Source: Hydrogenophaga sp. (GTDB taxonomy: Bacteria > Pseudomonadota > Gammaproteobacteria > Burkholderiales > Burkholderiaceae_C). From it: 64,000 nt of DNA. The notes below the pieces were generated by a model that saw only the letters and a list, made by a program, of their open reading frames with translations, ran no database searches and was not told the DNA's origin. Of this stretch, positions 16,286-25,582 are shown piece by piece. Numbering within the stretch: the first letter of the stretch is position 1; each line of letters begins with the position of its first letter. The stretch covers positions 1-64,000 of the forward strand of contig NZ_JAOASO010000085.1 of assembly GCF_030158645.1 (NCBI RefSeq), in the 5' to 3' direction. Both the position numbers and the translations under genes were made by a program.

Positions 16286-17695
16286 TCAGGTGGCCTTGCT
16301 GATGGCGAAGCTCTTCAGGTATTCAGCCGGCTTCGAAGCGTCAAACGCCTTGCCCATGATGGTGTGCTTGGTGTAGCCACCGCCGGCGGCGAACGGCTGG
16401 CCCAGGTCCTTCATGTGCTTGCGCGCGTCGGTGATCAGGAACACCTTCTCGGCCACGGCCTTGTAGTCCACGTCGCCCTTGATGTAGCCCCAGCGCTGCA
16501 TCTGCGTGAGCATCCACACGGCCATGCTCTGCCACGGCATCGGGTCGAAGTCGGCGCGCTCGGGCACGTTCTGGATCTTGCCCAGGCCGTCGGCAAACCG
16601 GCCGGTGAGCACCTGCGTGAGCACGGCCTCGGGCTGGTTGAGGTACTGGCTGGGCGCGATCACCTTGGCGATCAGTTCGCGGTTCTTCGGGTCGCGCGCC
16701 ATGGCGGCCGAGGTGAGCACCGCGCGGTACAGCGCGGCGAAGGTGTTGGGGTTCTTCTGGATGAACTCGGTGCTGGTGCCGAAGGCGCAGCAGGGGTGGC
16801 CGTTCCAGAGGTCGCGGGTCAGCACGTGGATAAACCCGACTTCGTCGAACACCGCGCGCTGGTTGAACGGATCCGGGCCGAGGAAACCGTCGATGTTGCC
16901 GGCGCGCAGGTTGGCCACCATCTCGGCCGGCGGAATGACGCGCAGCTGCACGTCGGTGTCCGGGTTCAGGCCGTTCTCGGCCAGGTAGTAGCGCAGCAGG
17001 AAGTTGTGGATCGAGTAGTCGAACGGGATGCCGAACTTGAAGCCCTTCCAGTTCTTCGGGTCGCGGTTGTTCTTGTGCTTGAGCGCCAGCGTGATGGCCT
17101 GGCCGTTGATGTTCTGGATGGTCGCCACGTTCATCGGCACGGCGTTGCTGCCCAGGCCCAGGCTGATGGCCAGCGGCATCGGCGAGAGGAAATGCGACGC
17201 GTCGTATTCCTTGTTGATCATCTTGTCGCGCACCAGGGCCCAGCCCGCGGTCTTGGTGACTTCGACGTTGAGGCCCTGCTTCTGGTAGAAGCCCAGCGGC
17301 GCGGCCATGATGAGCGGCGTGGCGCAGGTGATCGGGATGAAGCCGATCTTCAGGTTGGTCTTCTCCAGCGAGCCCTGTTTTTCCTGGGCCATGGCCTGCA
17401 GGCTGGCCACCGGCAACACGCTGGCGATCGCCGCCATGGCCGTGCCCTTGCCCACCGCGCGCAGGAAGCGGCGACGCACCTCGTCGTGCGGGAACAGCGC
17501 CTTGACCAGCGTGGCTTCGATGAACTCGTTGCTGTAGGCCTCGAACTCGGCGGTCTCGCTGCGCCGGCGCAACTCGATGGCCGCACCGTCCGCGGCCACC
17601 TCGGCGTGGTGGTCAGCGATCGTGTGGTCGCGTCCGCAGCTGCACTTGAGCATGAGCGGACGATCGGCGTTGTAGGGATCGAAGAATTCGGACAT
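16286..17695 (-). CDS. NrtA/CynA-type substrate-binding protein with internal Tat signal
   Basis: This 469-residue protein is of the CmpA/NrtA/CynA family, the receptor that captures nitrate, bicarbonate or cyanate for the adjacent transporter. The binding domain runs from about 112 to the end (IGFIPITCATPLIMA). A twin-arginine motif RRRFLRA is at 74-80 with a hydrophobic stretch up to Ala103. About 70 residues precede it, with a small Cys/His cluster (CSCGRDH, Cys18 and Cys20). Export would require cleavage after an unusually long cytoplasmic leader, or the leader may bind metal before export. A later start would remove the cluster, but I see no better one. Confidence 0.88.
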   Translation of the reverse strand: MSEFFDPYNADRPLMLKCSCGRDHTIADHHAEVAADGAAIELRRRSETAEFEAYSNEFIEATLVKALFPHDEVRRRFLRAVGKGTAMAAIASVLPVASLQAMAQEKQGSLEKTNLKIGFIPITCATPLIMAAPLGFYQKQGLNVEVTKTAGWALVRDKMINKEYDASHFLSPMPLAISLGLGSNAVPMNVATIQNINGQAITLALKHKNNRDPKNWKGFKFGIPFDYSIHNFLLRYYLAENGLNPDTDVQLRVIPPAEMVANLRAGNIDGFLGPDPFNQRAVFDEVGFIHVLTRDLWNGHPCCAFGTSTEFIQKNPNTFAALYRAVLTSAAMARDPKNRELIAKVIAPSQYLNQPEAVLTQVLTGRFADGLGKIQNVPERADFDPMPWQSMAVWMLTQMQRWGYIKGDVDYKAVAEKVFLITDARKHMKDLGQPFAAGGGYTKHTIMGKAFDASKPAEYLKSFAISKAT

Positions 17696-17730
17696 GGCGC
17701 GCACCTCGTGAGTTGATGGACGAGGTGGAC

Positions 17731-17748
17731 ATTGCAAGCACCGGGCCA
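17731..17748 (-). promoter_or_regulatory. Sigma-54 (RpoN) promoter of the cyanate cluster
   Basis: On the minus strand the sequence reads TGGCCCGGTGCTTGCAAT: GG, exactly ten bases, GC, in close agreement with the RpoN consensus TGGCACG-N4-TTGCA. It is about 40 bases upstream of the transporter's first start codon. Nitrogen-limitation control through NtrC would be the expected logic. Confidence 0.7.
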
Positions 17749-17812
17749 GATACGGGCCAGGGGTACCCGTTGATCGCCGTGTTTGCCAAGTCGCGGGGCC
17801 TTGGCCGACCTT

Positions 17813-17832
17813 GTGTAGGGCCAGCCCTACAC
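17813..17832. promoter_or_regulatory. Palindrome upstream of the cyanate operon promoter
   Basis: GTGTAGGG (17813-17820), CCAG, CCCTACAC (17825-17832): perfect 8-base arms, about 65 bases upstream of the sigma-54 -24 element. It could be the binding site of an enhancer-binding protein or of the response regulator encoded just upstream. Confidence 0.55.
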
Positions 17833-17854
17833 GGCGGTGGTCAAAACCGGCGAA

Positions 17855-18529
17855 TCAGGGCTTGGCGCGGTGCCGTTCGGCGTAGAGCGCGAGCTCCACG
17901 TCGTTCTTGGTACCGGTTTTCTCGAGCACGCGGGCCCGGTAGGTGCTGACCGTGTTGGGCGCCAGGCCGAGCTGTGCACCAATTTCGCTCACGGTCTGGC
18001 CTTGTGTGAGCAGGCGGTAGACCTGGTGCTCGCGGTGCGACAGGGTTTCGGGCCCGGCCTGCGCGGTGGCGTTGCCCACGGCGGCGGCCAGCGCCTCGGC
18101 CGTGGCCTGCGTGAGGAACACCCCGCCGCCCGCCGCCTTGCGCACGGCGTAGAGCATGTCGTCGGGGTCGGCGCTCTTGTTCAGGTACCCGCACGCGCCC
18201 AGGCGGATGCAGCGCACCGCGTACTGCTTTTCGGGGTAGGTGCTCAGCATGAGCACCGGCAGCAGCGGGTGCTCACGTTTGATGGTCTGCAGCACGTCTA
18301 GCCCGTCGAGCCCGGGCATGGCGATGTCGAGCAGCACCAGGTCCAGGCCGTCGAGCCCGCCGAGCGCGCGCACCTTGGCCAGCACCTCGTCGCCGCTCTG
18401 CGCTTCGGCCACCACCTGCACGTCGGGCGCGTCGGCCAGGATCTGTTTCAGGCCTTCGCGCACGATGCGGTGGTCGTCGCCGATCAGCACGCGGATGGTT
18501 TCGGACAACACGTCGAACACGGTGGTCAT
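17855..18529 (-). CDS. NarL/LuxR-family response regulator
   Basis: This 224-residue protein has a receiver domain (about 12-130, acidic pair Asp18/Asp19 and phosphoacceptor Asp68 in LLDIAMPG) and a LuxR-type helix-turn-helix (about 158-220, LSHREHQVYRLLTQGQ). Its start overlaps the kinase stop codon (ATGA, 18526-18529), so the two form a two-component operon. The next genes on the same strand are the cyanate transporter and cyanase, which makes that operon a possible target. Confidence 0.93.
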   Translation of the reverse strand: MTTVFDVLSETIRVLIGDDHRIVREGLKQILADAPDVQVVAEAQSGDEVLAKVRALGGLDGLDLVLLDIAMPGLDGLDVLQTIKREHPLLPVLMLSTYPEKQYAVRCIRLGACGYLNKSADPDDMLYAVRKAAGGGVFLTQATAEALAAAVGNATAQAGPETLSHREHQVYRLLTQGQTVSEIGAQLGLAPNTVSTYRARVLEKTGTKNDVELALYAERHRAKP

Positions 18530-19764
18530 GCAGGGGCTCCGCTGGGTGTCTGGAGAGGCAGTTCGATCGACAGGCGCATCAGCGTGCCCTGTCCTGGTGC
18601 ACTGGTGATCTGGATGTCGCCGCCGAAATGGCGGGCACGTTCGCGCATGCCCATCACCCCGTAGGCATCGGCGGCTTCAAAGGCCTGGGCCGGTGCACCC
18701 ACGCCGTCGTCCCGCACCGAAAGGCTCAGCACCCCGGCCTGCACGGCGATGCGCACATCGAGATGGCGCGCGCGCGCGTGCCGGCCCACGTTGCTCAACA
18801 TCTCCTGGAAGATGCGGAACACGCCCATGGCCAGGGGGTCGGGCGGGTCGGGTGCGTCGTCCACCTCCATGCACCAGTTCAGGGCCATCTCGGCCGACTG
18901 CACGAATTCCTGCGCCTGCCATTCGAGCGCGGCCCACAGGCCCTGGTGGTCCAGGATGCTGGGGCGCAGGTCGGTGATGATGCGGCCCACGTTGTCCACC
19001 GCGTTCTCGATCAGCCGGCTCATGTTCTGGCACTTGCAACGCATGCGCTCGCGCATGTCGCCCGCGGCTTCCTGCGTGCGCTGCTCCTGCTCGGAGAGGC
19101 GCTTGTCCAGCCAGTTCACGTCCATCTTCAGCGCCACCAGCAGGCTGCCGAGCTCATCGTGCACCTCGCGGGCGATGCGGGTGCGCTCTTCCTCGCGCAC
19201 GGCCTCCGACCGTGCGGCCAGCTCGCGCACCTGCTTGAGCGCGGTGGCCAGTGCGAGCGTGCGCTCACCAACGCGCTCTTCCAGCTCGTCCTTGGCGCGC
19301 TGCAGCGCGTCGGCCGCGCGCTTGCGCTCGGTGATGTCGACGAAGGTCACGACCGCGCCGCGCACCGCGCCGCCGTCGATGATGGGGTGGCTGGAGTACT
19401 CCACCGGGAAGCTGGAGCCGTCGCGGCGCCAGAACACCTCGGTGTCGATGCGACAGGGCAGCCCCTCCAGAAACGCCTTGAAGATCGGGCAGTCTTCCAC
19501 CGGGTAGTGCGCGCCGTCGGCGTGCGAATGGTGGGTGAGGTCGTGCATGTTGCAGCCCAGCAGCTCGCCGGGCTCGAAGCCGATCATGCGGGCGCCGGCG
19601 TGGTTGATGAACACGCACAGGCCGTCCAGATCGATGCCGAAGACGCCCTCGCCGGTGGAGGCGAGCAGCAAAGCCAGCGGATCGCCCCAGGCGCGGGTGT
19701 TCGGTGTGGGTGCGTCGATCTGCATGCACCCGTTGCACGCAATGAATGTGCCAAAGCGGTGCAT
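18526..19764 (-). CDS. NarX/DegS-type sensor histidine kinase with PAS domain
   Basis: This is a 412-residue soluble kinase with no membrane segment. A PAS domain (about 30-150, GVFGIDLDGLCVFINHAG) is followed by a coiled coil (155-190), a HisKA_3 phosphoacceptor helix with His202 (AREVHDELGSLL) and a C-terminal ATPase domain (RDDGVGAP, GVMGMRERA). A CNGC near residue 10 and a CKC in the dimerisation region could respond to metal or redox. A later start at 19725 would remove the CNGC. The PAS signal is unknown. Confidence 0.88.
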   Translation of the reverse strand: MHRFGTFIACNGCMQIDAPTPNTRAWGDPLALLLASTGEGVFGIDLDGLCVFINHAGARMIGFEPGELLGCNMHDLTHHSHADGAHYPVEDCPIFKAFLEGLPCRIDTEVFWRRDGSSFPVEYSSHPIIDGGAVRGAVVTFVDITERKRAADALQRAKDELEERVGERTLALATALKQVRELAARSEAVREEERTRIAREVHDELGSLLVALKMDVNWLDKRLSEQEQRTQEAAGDMRERMRCKCQNMSRLIENAVDNVGRIITDLRPSILDHQGLWAALEWQAQEFVQSAEMALNWCMEVDDAPDPPDPLAMGVFRIFQEMLSNVGRHARARHLDVRIAVQAGVLSLSVRDDGVGAPAQAFEAADAYGVMGMRERARHFGGDIQITSAPGQGTLMRLSIELPLQTPSGAPA

Positions 19765-19817
19765 GGCCGGGGAGCGACGACAATGGGGCCCATCCCCGCA
19801 GCCCACCAGTAGTGCCC

Positions 19818-20423
19818 ATGGCCCTGTTCGACAAACTGTTCGGCGAGCGCTCCACCGCCGCCAGCGCGCGCAAGCGCCGACACCAGCGGGATGGCCAGTC
19901 CAACACCGCCCACCGGGCCGCCGAGCTGCTGCGCTCCAACACGGCACTGGTCCAGTTGACCGAAGCGGAGGCGCTGACGGTGGTGGCCTACATGGAACTG
20001 CGCCACTGCGCCGAGGGCGAGGCCATCATCCGCCAGGGCCACAGCGGCGGTGACGACGGCTTCATGGCGCTGGTGATCGAGGGCGAGATCACGGTCGAAG
20101 CCGTCACGGTGAGCCGCACCGAACCGCTCACGGTCAACGTGCTCGGCCCGGGGCACCTCATGGGCGAGATGTCGCTGATGGACGGCGAAGCCCGCTCGGC
20201 CACCTGCACCGCCAGCACCGAGGTGCGCTGCGCCGTGCTCACCCGCGCGGCCCTGCAAAGCCTGATGGCCGAGGAAGCCACCACCGCCGCCAAGCTGCTC
20301 AGCGCCGTGGCCCAGCGCCTGAGCCAGCGGCTGCGCGAGACCGACACCAAGCTGCAGCTCTACGGTCAACTCGTGCTGTCGATGCAGCAGGAGATCGACC
20401 GCCTGATTCCCGAACAGCCTTAA
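19818..20423 (+). CDS. Cyclic-nucleotide-binding domain protein
   Basis: This 201-residue protein has one cNMP-binding domain (about 45-165) with the phosphate-binding GEMSLMDGEARSATC including the expected Arg. It has no helix-turn-helix and so is not a Crp-type regulator. The N-terminus is basic (ARKRRHQRDG) and the C-terminus is helical, which suggests regulation by protein contact. It is divergent from the histidine kinase gene by 53 bases and overlaps the convergent TerC gene by 4 bases. Confidence 0.85.
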   Translation: MALFDKLFGERSTAASARKRRHQRDGQSNTAHRAAELLRSNTALVQLTEAEALTVVAYMELRHCAEGEAIIRQGHSGGDDGFMALVIEGEITVEAVTVSRTEPLTVNVLGPGHLMGEMSLMDGEARSATCTASTEVRCAVLTRAALQSLMAEEATTAAKLLSAVAQRLSQRLRETDTKLQLYGQLVLSMQQEIDRLIPEQP

Positions 20424-21370
20424 GTGTTTGGAGCCGTTTTCGAGCTCCAGATCATGGTGATGGCGAGGATCGACAGGACGACGCCAAGAGAAACAGCCAC
20501 CGGGATCTTGAAGACGTCGATCAACAGCATCTTGCTGCCGATGAACACCAGGATCACGGCCAGACCGTAGTTCAGCAAGTGGAAGCGGCTGGCCGCGGCC
20601 TGCAGCAGGAAGAACATGGCGCGCAGGCCCAGGATGGCGAACACGTTGCTGGTGAGCACGATGAACGGGTCCTTGGTGATGGCGAAGATCGCGGGGATCG
20701 AATCCACCGCAAAGATCACGTCGGTCAGGCCCACCAGGCAGATCACCATGAACAGCGGCGTGGCAATGCGCTTGCCGTTCTCCACCGTCCAGAACTTCTC
20801 ACCGTCGAAGTTCTTGCTCACCGGCAAGACCTTGCGCAGCAGCTTGAGCGCGGGGTTGTCTTCCAGGCTCGGCTCCTGGCCGGCGGCCCACCACATCTTC
20901 AGACCGGTGAGCACCAGGAAGGCGCCGAACACGTACAGAACCCAGTGGAACTGCGAGATCAGCCAGCCGCCCACCAGGATCATCACCGTGCGCAGCACGA
21001 TGGCGCCCACAATGCCGATCATGAGCACGCGCTTCTGGTAAGCCGCGGGCACGGCGAAGTAGGTGAAGATGAGCAGGAAGACAAAGATGTTGTCGACCGC
21101 CAGGCTCTTCTCGATCAGGTAGCCCGTGAGGAACTCGAGCGACTTCTCGTTGGCAATCGCGCTTGACCCCGTGGTGTCCTTGATGGCGAACCAGAACAAC
21201 ACGTTGAACACGAAGCTCAAGCCCACCCAGACCAGCGACCAGTTGATCGCCTGCTTGACGCTCACCTCCTGCGCGCCCTGCTTCTTGAGCACGACAAAAT
21301 CGACAAACAGGGCCGCCACGACGAACACGACGAAGACGATCCACAGCCACAACGGGGCAATGCTTTCCAT
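20420..21370 (-). CDS. TerC/Alx-family membrane protein, probable manganese exporter
   Basis: This 316-residue protein has about eight membrane segments with the acidic membrane residues typical of TerC/Alx (YLIEKSLAVDNIFVFLLIF and GLTDVIFAVDSIPAIFAI). Alx of E. coli is linked to manganese homeostasis and is induced by Mn2+ and alkaline pH. The start at 21370 sits after a leader that carries a yybP-ykoY manganese riboswitch, which strongly supports a role in Mn2+ export here. Its 3' end overlaps the cyclic-nucleotide-binding gene by 4 bases. Confidence 0.92.
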   Translation of the reverse strand: MESIAPLWLWIVFVVFVVAALFVDFVVLKKQGAQEVSVKQAINWSLVWVGLSFVFNVLFWFAIKDTTGSSAIANEKSLEFLTGYLIEKSLAVDNIFVFLLIFTYFAVPAAYQKRVLMIGIVGAIVLRTVMILVGGWLISQFHWVLYVFGAFLVLTGLKMWWAAGQEPSLEDNPALKLLRKVLPVSKNFDGEKFWTVENGKRIATPLFMVICLVGLTDVIFAVDSIPAIFAITKDPFIVLTSNVFAILGLRAMFFLLQAAASRFHLLNYGLAVILVFIGSKMLLIDVFKIPVAVSLGVVLSILAITMIWSSKTAPNT

Positions 21371-21401
21371 GAGAAACCTCAGATTTGGTGTTGAAGGAAC
21401 A

Positions 21402-21540
21402 CCCCAAGGTCTTGCCATGGCCGCACGGTGTGCGGTTGGGGATTTCCGGCGACCGTCAGGCCGCGTATTGACGAAAATCCCACCCGCCGAGGCCCGGCTG
21501 TGCGCCGGGTGGCAGGTTGACTACTCCCCTTGAAGGGAAG
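21402..21540 (-). ncRNA. yybP-ykoY manganese riboswitch
   Basis: Read on the minus strand, the leader of the TerC gene contains the conserved elements in order: CAAGGGGAGTAG near 21520-21531, a GC-rich variable arm (CACCCGGCGCACAGCCGGG), TTTCGTCAATACG in the middle and GGCAAGACCTTGG near the 3' end (about 21405-21417). These are the hallmarks of the Mn2+-sensing riboswitch class, which in Proteobacteria precedes alx/terC-type genes. Mn2+ binding should raise expression of the exporter. The exact 5' boundary is estimated. Confidence 0.85.
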
Positions 21541-21614
21541 CGCGATTGTGGTGGCGAAACACAAGTTCCACCAACTGAACCACCCTCAGGATTTTCCTGA
21601 AGATCGCACTTGAA

Positions 21615-22661
21615 TCAAGCGGCTTCCTTGTAAAACAGCTCGCGCTTGAGACTGCGCGGAGCCAGCGGCTCCACGCTCTGGTGGATGGCCGCGATGTGCT
21701 CCGGTGTGGTGCCGCAGCAACCCCCCACGATGTTGACCAGACCCTCGGCCGCGAACTCGCGCAGCAGGCGGCTGGTGTCCTCGGGGGTTTCGTCAAAGCC
21801 GGTGTCGCTCATGGGGTTGGGCAGGCCGGCGTTGGGGTAGCAGCTGATGAAGGTGTCGCCCGCGACCTTGGCCAGCTCCTGGATGTAGGGGCGCATCAGC
21901 GCGGCACCCAGCGCGCAGTTCAGGCCCACGGCCAGCGGCTGCAGGTGGCGCACGCTGGCCCAGAAGGCGCTGACGGTCTGGCCGCTCAGGATGCGGCCCG
22001 AGGCGTCGGTCACGGTGCCGCTGATGATCACCGGCAGGCGCTCGCCGCTGTTCTCGAAAAACTCGTCGATCGCGAACAGCGCGGCCTTGGCGTTGAGCGT
22101 GTCGAAGATGGTTTCCACCAGCAGCACGTCGGCACCGCCTTCGACCAGCGCCTCGATCTGCTCCAGGTACGCGGCGCGCAGCTGCTCGAAGGTCACGTTG
22201 CGCGCCCCGGCGTCGTTCACGTCGGGGCTGATGCTGGCGGTCTTGGGCGTGGGGCCGAGCGCGCCGGCCACGAAGCGCGGTTTGTCGGGCGTGCTGAACT
22301 TGTCGCAGGCCGCGCGCGCGATGCGCGCCGAGGCCAGGTTCATCTCGCGGGCCAGGTGCCCCATCTCGTAGTCGTCCTGCGCGATGGTGGTGGCGCCAAA
22401 GGTGTTGGTCTCGATCAGGTCGGCACCCGCAGCCAGGTAGCCCTCGTGGATGTCGCGGATCACATCGGGGCGCGTGAGGCTCAGCAGCTCGTTGTTGCCC
22501 TTGACATCCTTGTGGAAGTCCTTGAAGCGCTCACCCCGGTACTGGGCCTCGCCGAGCTTGAACCGCTGGATCATGGTGCCCATCGCGCCGTCGAGGATGG
22601 CGATGCGGTGTTTCAGGATCTCGGGCAGCGCCTGGGCGCGGGTGTAGGCAGGGGAAGTCAT
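21615..22661 (-). CDS. Homocysteine S-methyltransferase domain protein (N-terminal half of split MetH)
   Basis: This 348-residue protein matches the homocysteine-binding barrel of cobalamin-dependent methionine synthase (start [14 protein letters not shown]; zinc-ligand cysteines in GLNCALGA and GGCCGTTP). Full MetH has about 1,200 residues with folate, cobalamin and reactivation domains. Here the protein ends cleanly at the domain border and the next gene downstream is the unrelated terC. The rest of MetH must be encoded elsewhere, as in other Burkholderiales with a split enzyme. No cobalamin riboswitch is visible in the 79-base gap upstream. Confidence 0.9.
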   Translation of the reverse strand: MTSPAYTRAQALPEILKHRIAILDGAMGTMIQRFKLGEAQYRGERFKDFHKDVKGNNELLSLTRPDVIRDIHEGYLAAGADLIETNTFGATTIAQDDYEMGHLAREMNLASARIARAACDKFSTPDKPRFVAGALGPTPKTASISPDVNDAGARNVTFEQLRAAYLEQIEALVEGGADVLLVETIFDTLNAKAALFAIDEFFENSGERLPVIISGTVTDASGRILSGQTVSAFWASVRHLQPLAVGLNCALGAALMRPYIQELAKVAGDTFISCYPNAGLPNPMSDTGFDETPEDTSRLLREFAAEGLVNIVGGCCGTTPEHIAAIHQSVEPLAPRSLKRELFYKEAA

Positions 22662-22740
22662 GCCAGGATTGTAAGAACCGGTCGGGTCGGGGGGGCGCAG
22701 CCGGATGGGCGGCCTCGGGCTTTCCCCGACAATAGGCGGC

Positions 22741-23160
22741 ATGAAACACCTCTCGCCCACACAGGCCTGGGCCTGGTTGCAGGCCGAACGCGAGCAGCGC
22801 GAAGCCCGCGGCGACGCCCCGCCGCTGTTTGTGGACGTGCGCATGGAAATCGAATCCCTCTACGTGGGCCGCCCGCCCGGCGTGGAGAACATTCCCTGGT
22901 ACGAATACCCCGACCTCACCCCCGACCCGGCGCGTTTTGCGCAGGCGGTGGAGCGCGAGGCCGGCGACAAACAGCGCCCGGTGCTGCTGATCTGCCGCAG
23001 CGGCAAACGCACGCTGGACGCCGGCAAGGCACTCGAAGCCGCCGGCTTCAGCGAAGTGGCGCACGTGGTGCACGGCTTCGAGGGCGAGCTCAACGAGGAC
23101 TTCAAACGCTCCAGCCTGAATGGCTGGCGGCACGATGGGTTGCCGTGGGAGCAGATGTGA
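22741..23160 (+). CDS. Single-domain rhodanese protein
   Basis: This 139-residue single rhodanese module has an active-site loop CRSGKRT (about residue 85) that would carry a persulfide. It begins with the family's DVR motif ([13 protein letters not shown]). It is divergent from the MetH-half gene and its stop overlaps the recQ start, so the two are translationally coupled. A role connected to RecQ is not implied by the families; coupling may only reflect compact packing. Confidence 0.85.
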   Translation: MKHLSPTQAWAWLQAEREQREARGDAPPLFVDVRMEIESLYVGRPPGVENIPWYEYPDLTPDPARFAQAVEREAGDKQRPVLLICRSGKRTLDAGKALEAAGFSEVAHVVHGFEGELNEDFKRSSLNGWRHDGLPWEQM

Positions 23161-25058
23161 TCGACATCGCGCCGGAAAGCGAGATCCTGGAGGCCAGCGT
23201 CGGCGTTCTGCAAGAGGTCTTCGGGTTTGACGCCTTCCGCGGCCCGCAGGCCGAGATCGTGGCGCACGTGGGGGGTGGCGGCGACGCGCTGGTGCTCATG
23301 CCCACCGGCGGTGGCAAGTCGCTCTGTTACCAGGTGCCGGCGATCGTGCGCGAGCGCAGCGGTCAGGGCCTCACGGTGGTGGTGTCGCCGCTGATCGCGC
23401 TCATGCACGACCAGGTGGGTGCGCTCCTGGAAGCCGGCGTGGCCGCGGCCTTCCTGAATTCCAGCCTCTCCAGCGAAGACGCGCAGCGCGTGGAAAAAGA
23501 AATGCTGCGCGGCGAACTCACGCTGTTGTATGCGGCGCCCGAACGCCTGACCACGCCGCGTTTTCTGGCCCTGCTCGACTCGCTCAAGGAGCGCGGCAAG
23601 CTCGCGCTGTTCGCCATCGACGAAGCCCACTGCGTGAGCCAGTGGGGCCACGATTTCCGCCCCGAGTACCGGGGCCTGGCCGTGCTGCACGAGCGCTTTG
23701 CCGGCGTGCCGCGCGTGGCGCTCACCGCCACCGCCGACGACCTCACGCGCGCCGACATCGTCGAGCGCTTGCAGCTGCAGGACGCGCGCACCTTCATCAG
23801 CAGCTTCGACCGGCCCAACATCCGCTATCAGCTGGTGGAGAAAAAAGACGCCACCGCGCAGCTGCTGCGCTTCATCCGCGACGAACACACCAGCGGCGAC
23901 GAACACGACGCCGGCATCGTCTACTGCCAGTCGCGCCGCCGGGTGGAAGAGGTGGCCCAGTTGCTGGGCGAGGCCGGGCTCCAAGCCATGCCTTACCACG
24001 CCGGGCTGGACGCGGCCGTGCGGCAGAAACACCAGGACCGCTTCCTGCGCGAGGAGGGCCTGATCATGGTGGCCACCATCGCGTTCGGCATGGGCATCGA
24101 CAAGCCCGACGTGCGTTTCGTGGCCCACCTGGACATGCCCAAGAACATCGAGGGCTACTACCAGGAAACCGGCCGCGCCGGGCGCGACGGCGAACCCGCC
24201 AACGCCTGGATGGCCTACGGCCTGCAGGACGTGGTGAACCAGCGCCGCATGATCGACGAGAGCCCGGCGGCCGAAGAGTTCAAGCAGGTGCTGCGCGGCA
24301 AGCTTGACGCGTTGTTGACGCTGGCCGAAGCCAGCGATTGCCGCCGCGTGCGCCTGCTCTCCTATTTCGGGGAACACAGCGAGCCCTGCGGCAACTGCGA
24401 CAACTGCCTGCACCCGCCGCAGCTCTTTGACGCCACCGAGTCCGCGCGCAAGCTGCTCTCGTGCATCTACCGCGTGCAGCAGTCCAGCGGCACGGCCTTT
24501 GGTGCCGGCCACATCATGGACATCCTGCGCGGCAAGGTCACCGAGAAGGTGACGCAGCACGGGCACGACAAGCTCTCCACCTTCGGCATCGGCGCCGATT
24601 TGTCCGAGACCCAGTGGCGCGCGCTGTTGCGCCAGCTGATTGCCCGCGAGGCGGTGCAGGTGGACGCGGCGCACTACAACACGCTGCACCTGCAGGACGC
24701 GGCGCGCGAGATCTTGAAGGGCCAGAGCGCCGTGTGGCTGAAGTCGCTGGCCGAAAAGGCCGCCGGCTCCGGGCGCGTGAGCCGCCCGCGCAACGCCCGC
24801 GCCGCGGTGGCCGACGACGGCCAGCCGCTCACCCTGGCTGCGCGCGACAGTCTGGACGCGCTCAAGGCCTGGCGTGCCGGCGTGGCGAAGGAGCACAACC
24901 TGCCCGCTTTCGTGATCTTTCACGACGCCACGCTGCGCGCGATCGCCGCCCGCCAGCCCCGCACGCTGGCCGATCTGGACGGCATTGCCGGCCTGGGCGT
25001 CAAAAAGCGGGAGGCCTACGGCGACGAGGTGTTGCGGGTGGTGAGTGCTTTCGGTTGA
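23157..25058 (+). CDS. recQ: ATP-dependent DNA helicase RecQ
   Basis: This 633-residue RecQ helicase unwinds recombination and fork intermediates in the 3' to 5' direction. It has Walker A PTGGGKS (49-55), DEAH followed by [13 protein letters not shown] (aromatic-rich loop, about 155-172), a helicase C domain with the [10 protein letters not shown] motif, the RecQ zinc-binding cysteines ([11 protein letters not shown] then CGNCDNC) and a C-terminal HRDC domain (about 550-633). The GTG start at 23157 overlaps the rhodanese stop. Length and domains are complete. Confidence 0.96.
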   Translation: MIDIAPESEILEASVGVLQEVFGFDAFRGPQAEIVAHVGGGGDALVLMPTGGGKSLCYQVPAIVRERSGQGLTVVVSPLIALMHDQVGALLEAGVAAAFLNSSLSSEDAQRVEKEMLRGELTLLYAAPERLTTPRFLALLDSLKERGKLALFAIDEAHCVSQWGHDFRPEYRGLAVLHERFAGVPRVALTATADDLTRADIVERLQLQDARTFISSFDRPNIRYQLVEKKDATAQLLRFIRDEHTSGDEHDAGIVYCQSRRRVEEVAQLLGEAGLQAMPYHAGLDAAVRQKHQDRFLREEGLIMVATIAFGMGIDKPDVRFVAHLDMPKNIEGYYQETGRAGRDGEPANAWMAYGLQDVVNQRRMIDESPAAEEFKQVLRGKLDALLTLAEASDCRRVRLLSYFGEHSEPCGNCDNCLHPPQLFDATESARKLLSCIYRVQQSSGTAFGAGHIMDILRGKVTEKVTQHGHDKLSTFGIGADLSETQWRALLRQLIAREAVQVDAAHYNTLHLQDAAREILKGQSAVWLKSLAEKAAGSGRVSRPRNARAAVADDGQPLTLAARDSLDALKAWRAGVAKEHNLPAFVIFHDATLRAIAARQPRTLADLDGIAGLGVKKREAYGDEVLRVVSAFG

Positions 25059-25233
25059 GCGCAGAGTCGGGCTTCAGGCCCCGACCACCACCATCGGCTG
25101 ACACGCCCGACCGCTCATCGCAAGCGGCCGTTTTCAGCCCTGTCATTGCTCAAGAACGCCCCCCACATGACGATGCTTGAGGTGTACCCGGGGAACGGTC
25201 CCCTCACCCCGAACATCTCGAACGGAGCACTGC

Positions 25234-25578
25234 ATGTTTTCCTGGCTGCCCTGGATTGGCAAAAGCAAAAGGGTTCAGTACCACGACACGCAAGTGCTGG
25301 AGCTGGATTTCCTGGTGGACGAGTTCCACGCCGCGATGGCCGACATCCAGGACCCGGTGCGCGTGCGCATCCACGCCGCGCTGCTCTCCTGCCAAAGCCC
25401 CAAGGACCTCTGGTTCCTGCGCAGCAAGCTCTTTGGCCTGATTTCCAAACACCATTGCGAGAGCGTGGCCAACACCCGCATCGGCCGCCTCGACCAGAAG
25501 CTGCGCTTCTTCGTGGAACACCACCCCGATTATTCGTCGGACGAGTTGCCCAGCAAGCCCATGATGCTGGTTCACTGA
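25234..25578 (+). CDS. Conserved-looking hypothetical protein, 114 residues
   Basis: No family is recognised. The sequence starts with an aromatic stretch (MFSWLPWIG), then basic residues and a mostly helical body rich in Leu, Phe and charged residues (DLWFLRSKLFGLISKHH). There is no signal peptide. A ribosome binding site (ACGGAG) precedes the ATG at 25234. It stands alone between recQ and a terminator and has codon use like its neighbours, which supports a real gene. Confidence 0.65.
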   Translation: MFSWLPWIGKSKRVQYHDTQVLELDFLVDEFHAAMADIQDPVRVRIHAALLSCQSPKDLWFLRSKLFGLISKHHCESVANTRIGRLDQKLRFFVEHHPDYSSDELPSKPMMLVH

Positions 25579-25582
25579 ACCT

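Noticed and set aside
15348-17716. Several long open frames antisense to the cyanate transporter genes
   Set aside because: The forward genes have clear family motifs and codon use; the antisense frames have none.
21681-23156. Long open frame upstream of recQ in the same frame
   Set aside because: It runs antisense to the MetH-half gene and through the rhodanese gene in another frame; its composition is that of a high-GC shadow. The RecQ family starts at about 23157.
22860-24923. 687-residue open frame on the minus strand
   Set aside because: It is antisense to recQ and the rhodanese gene, with no recognisable domain and shadow-type composition.
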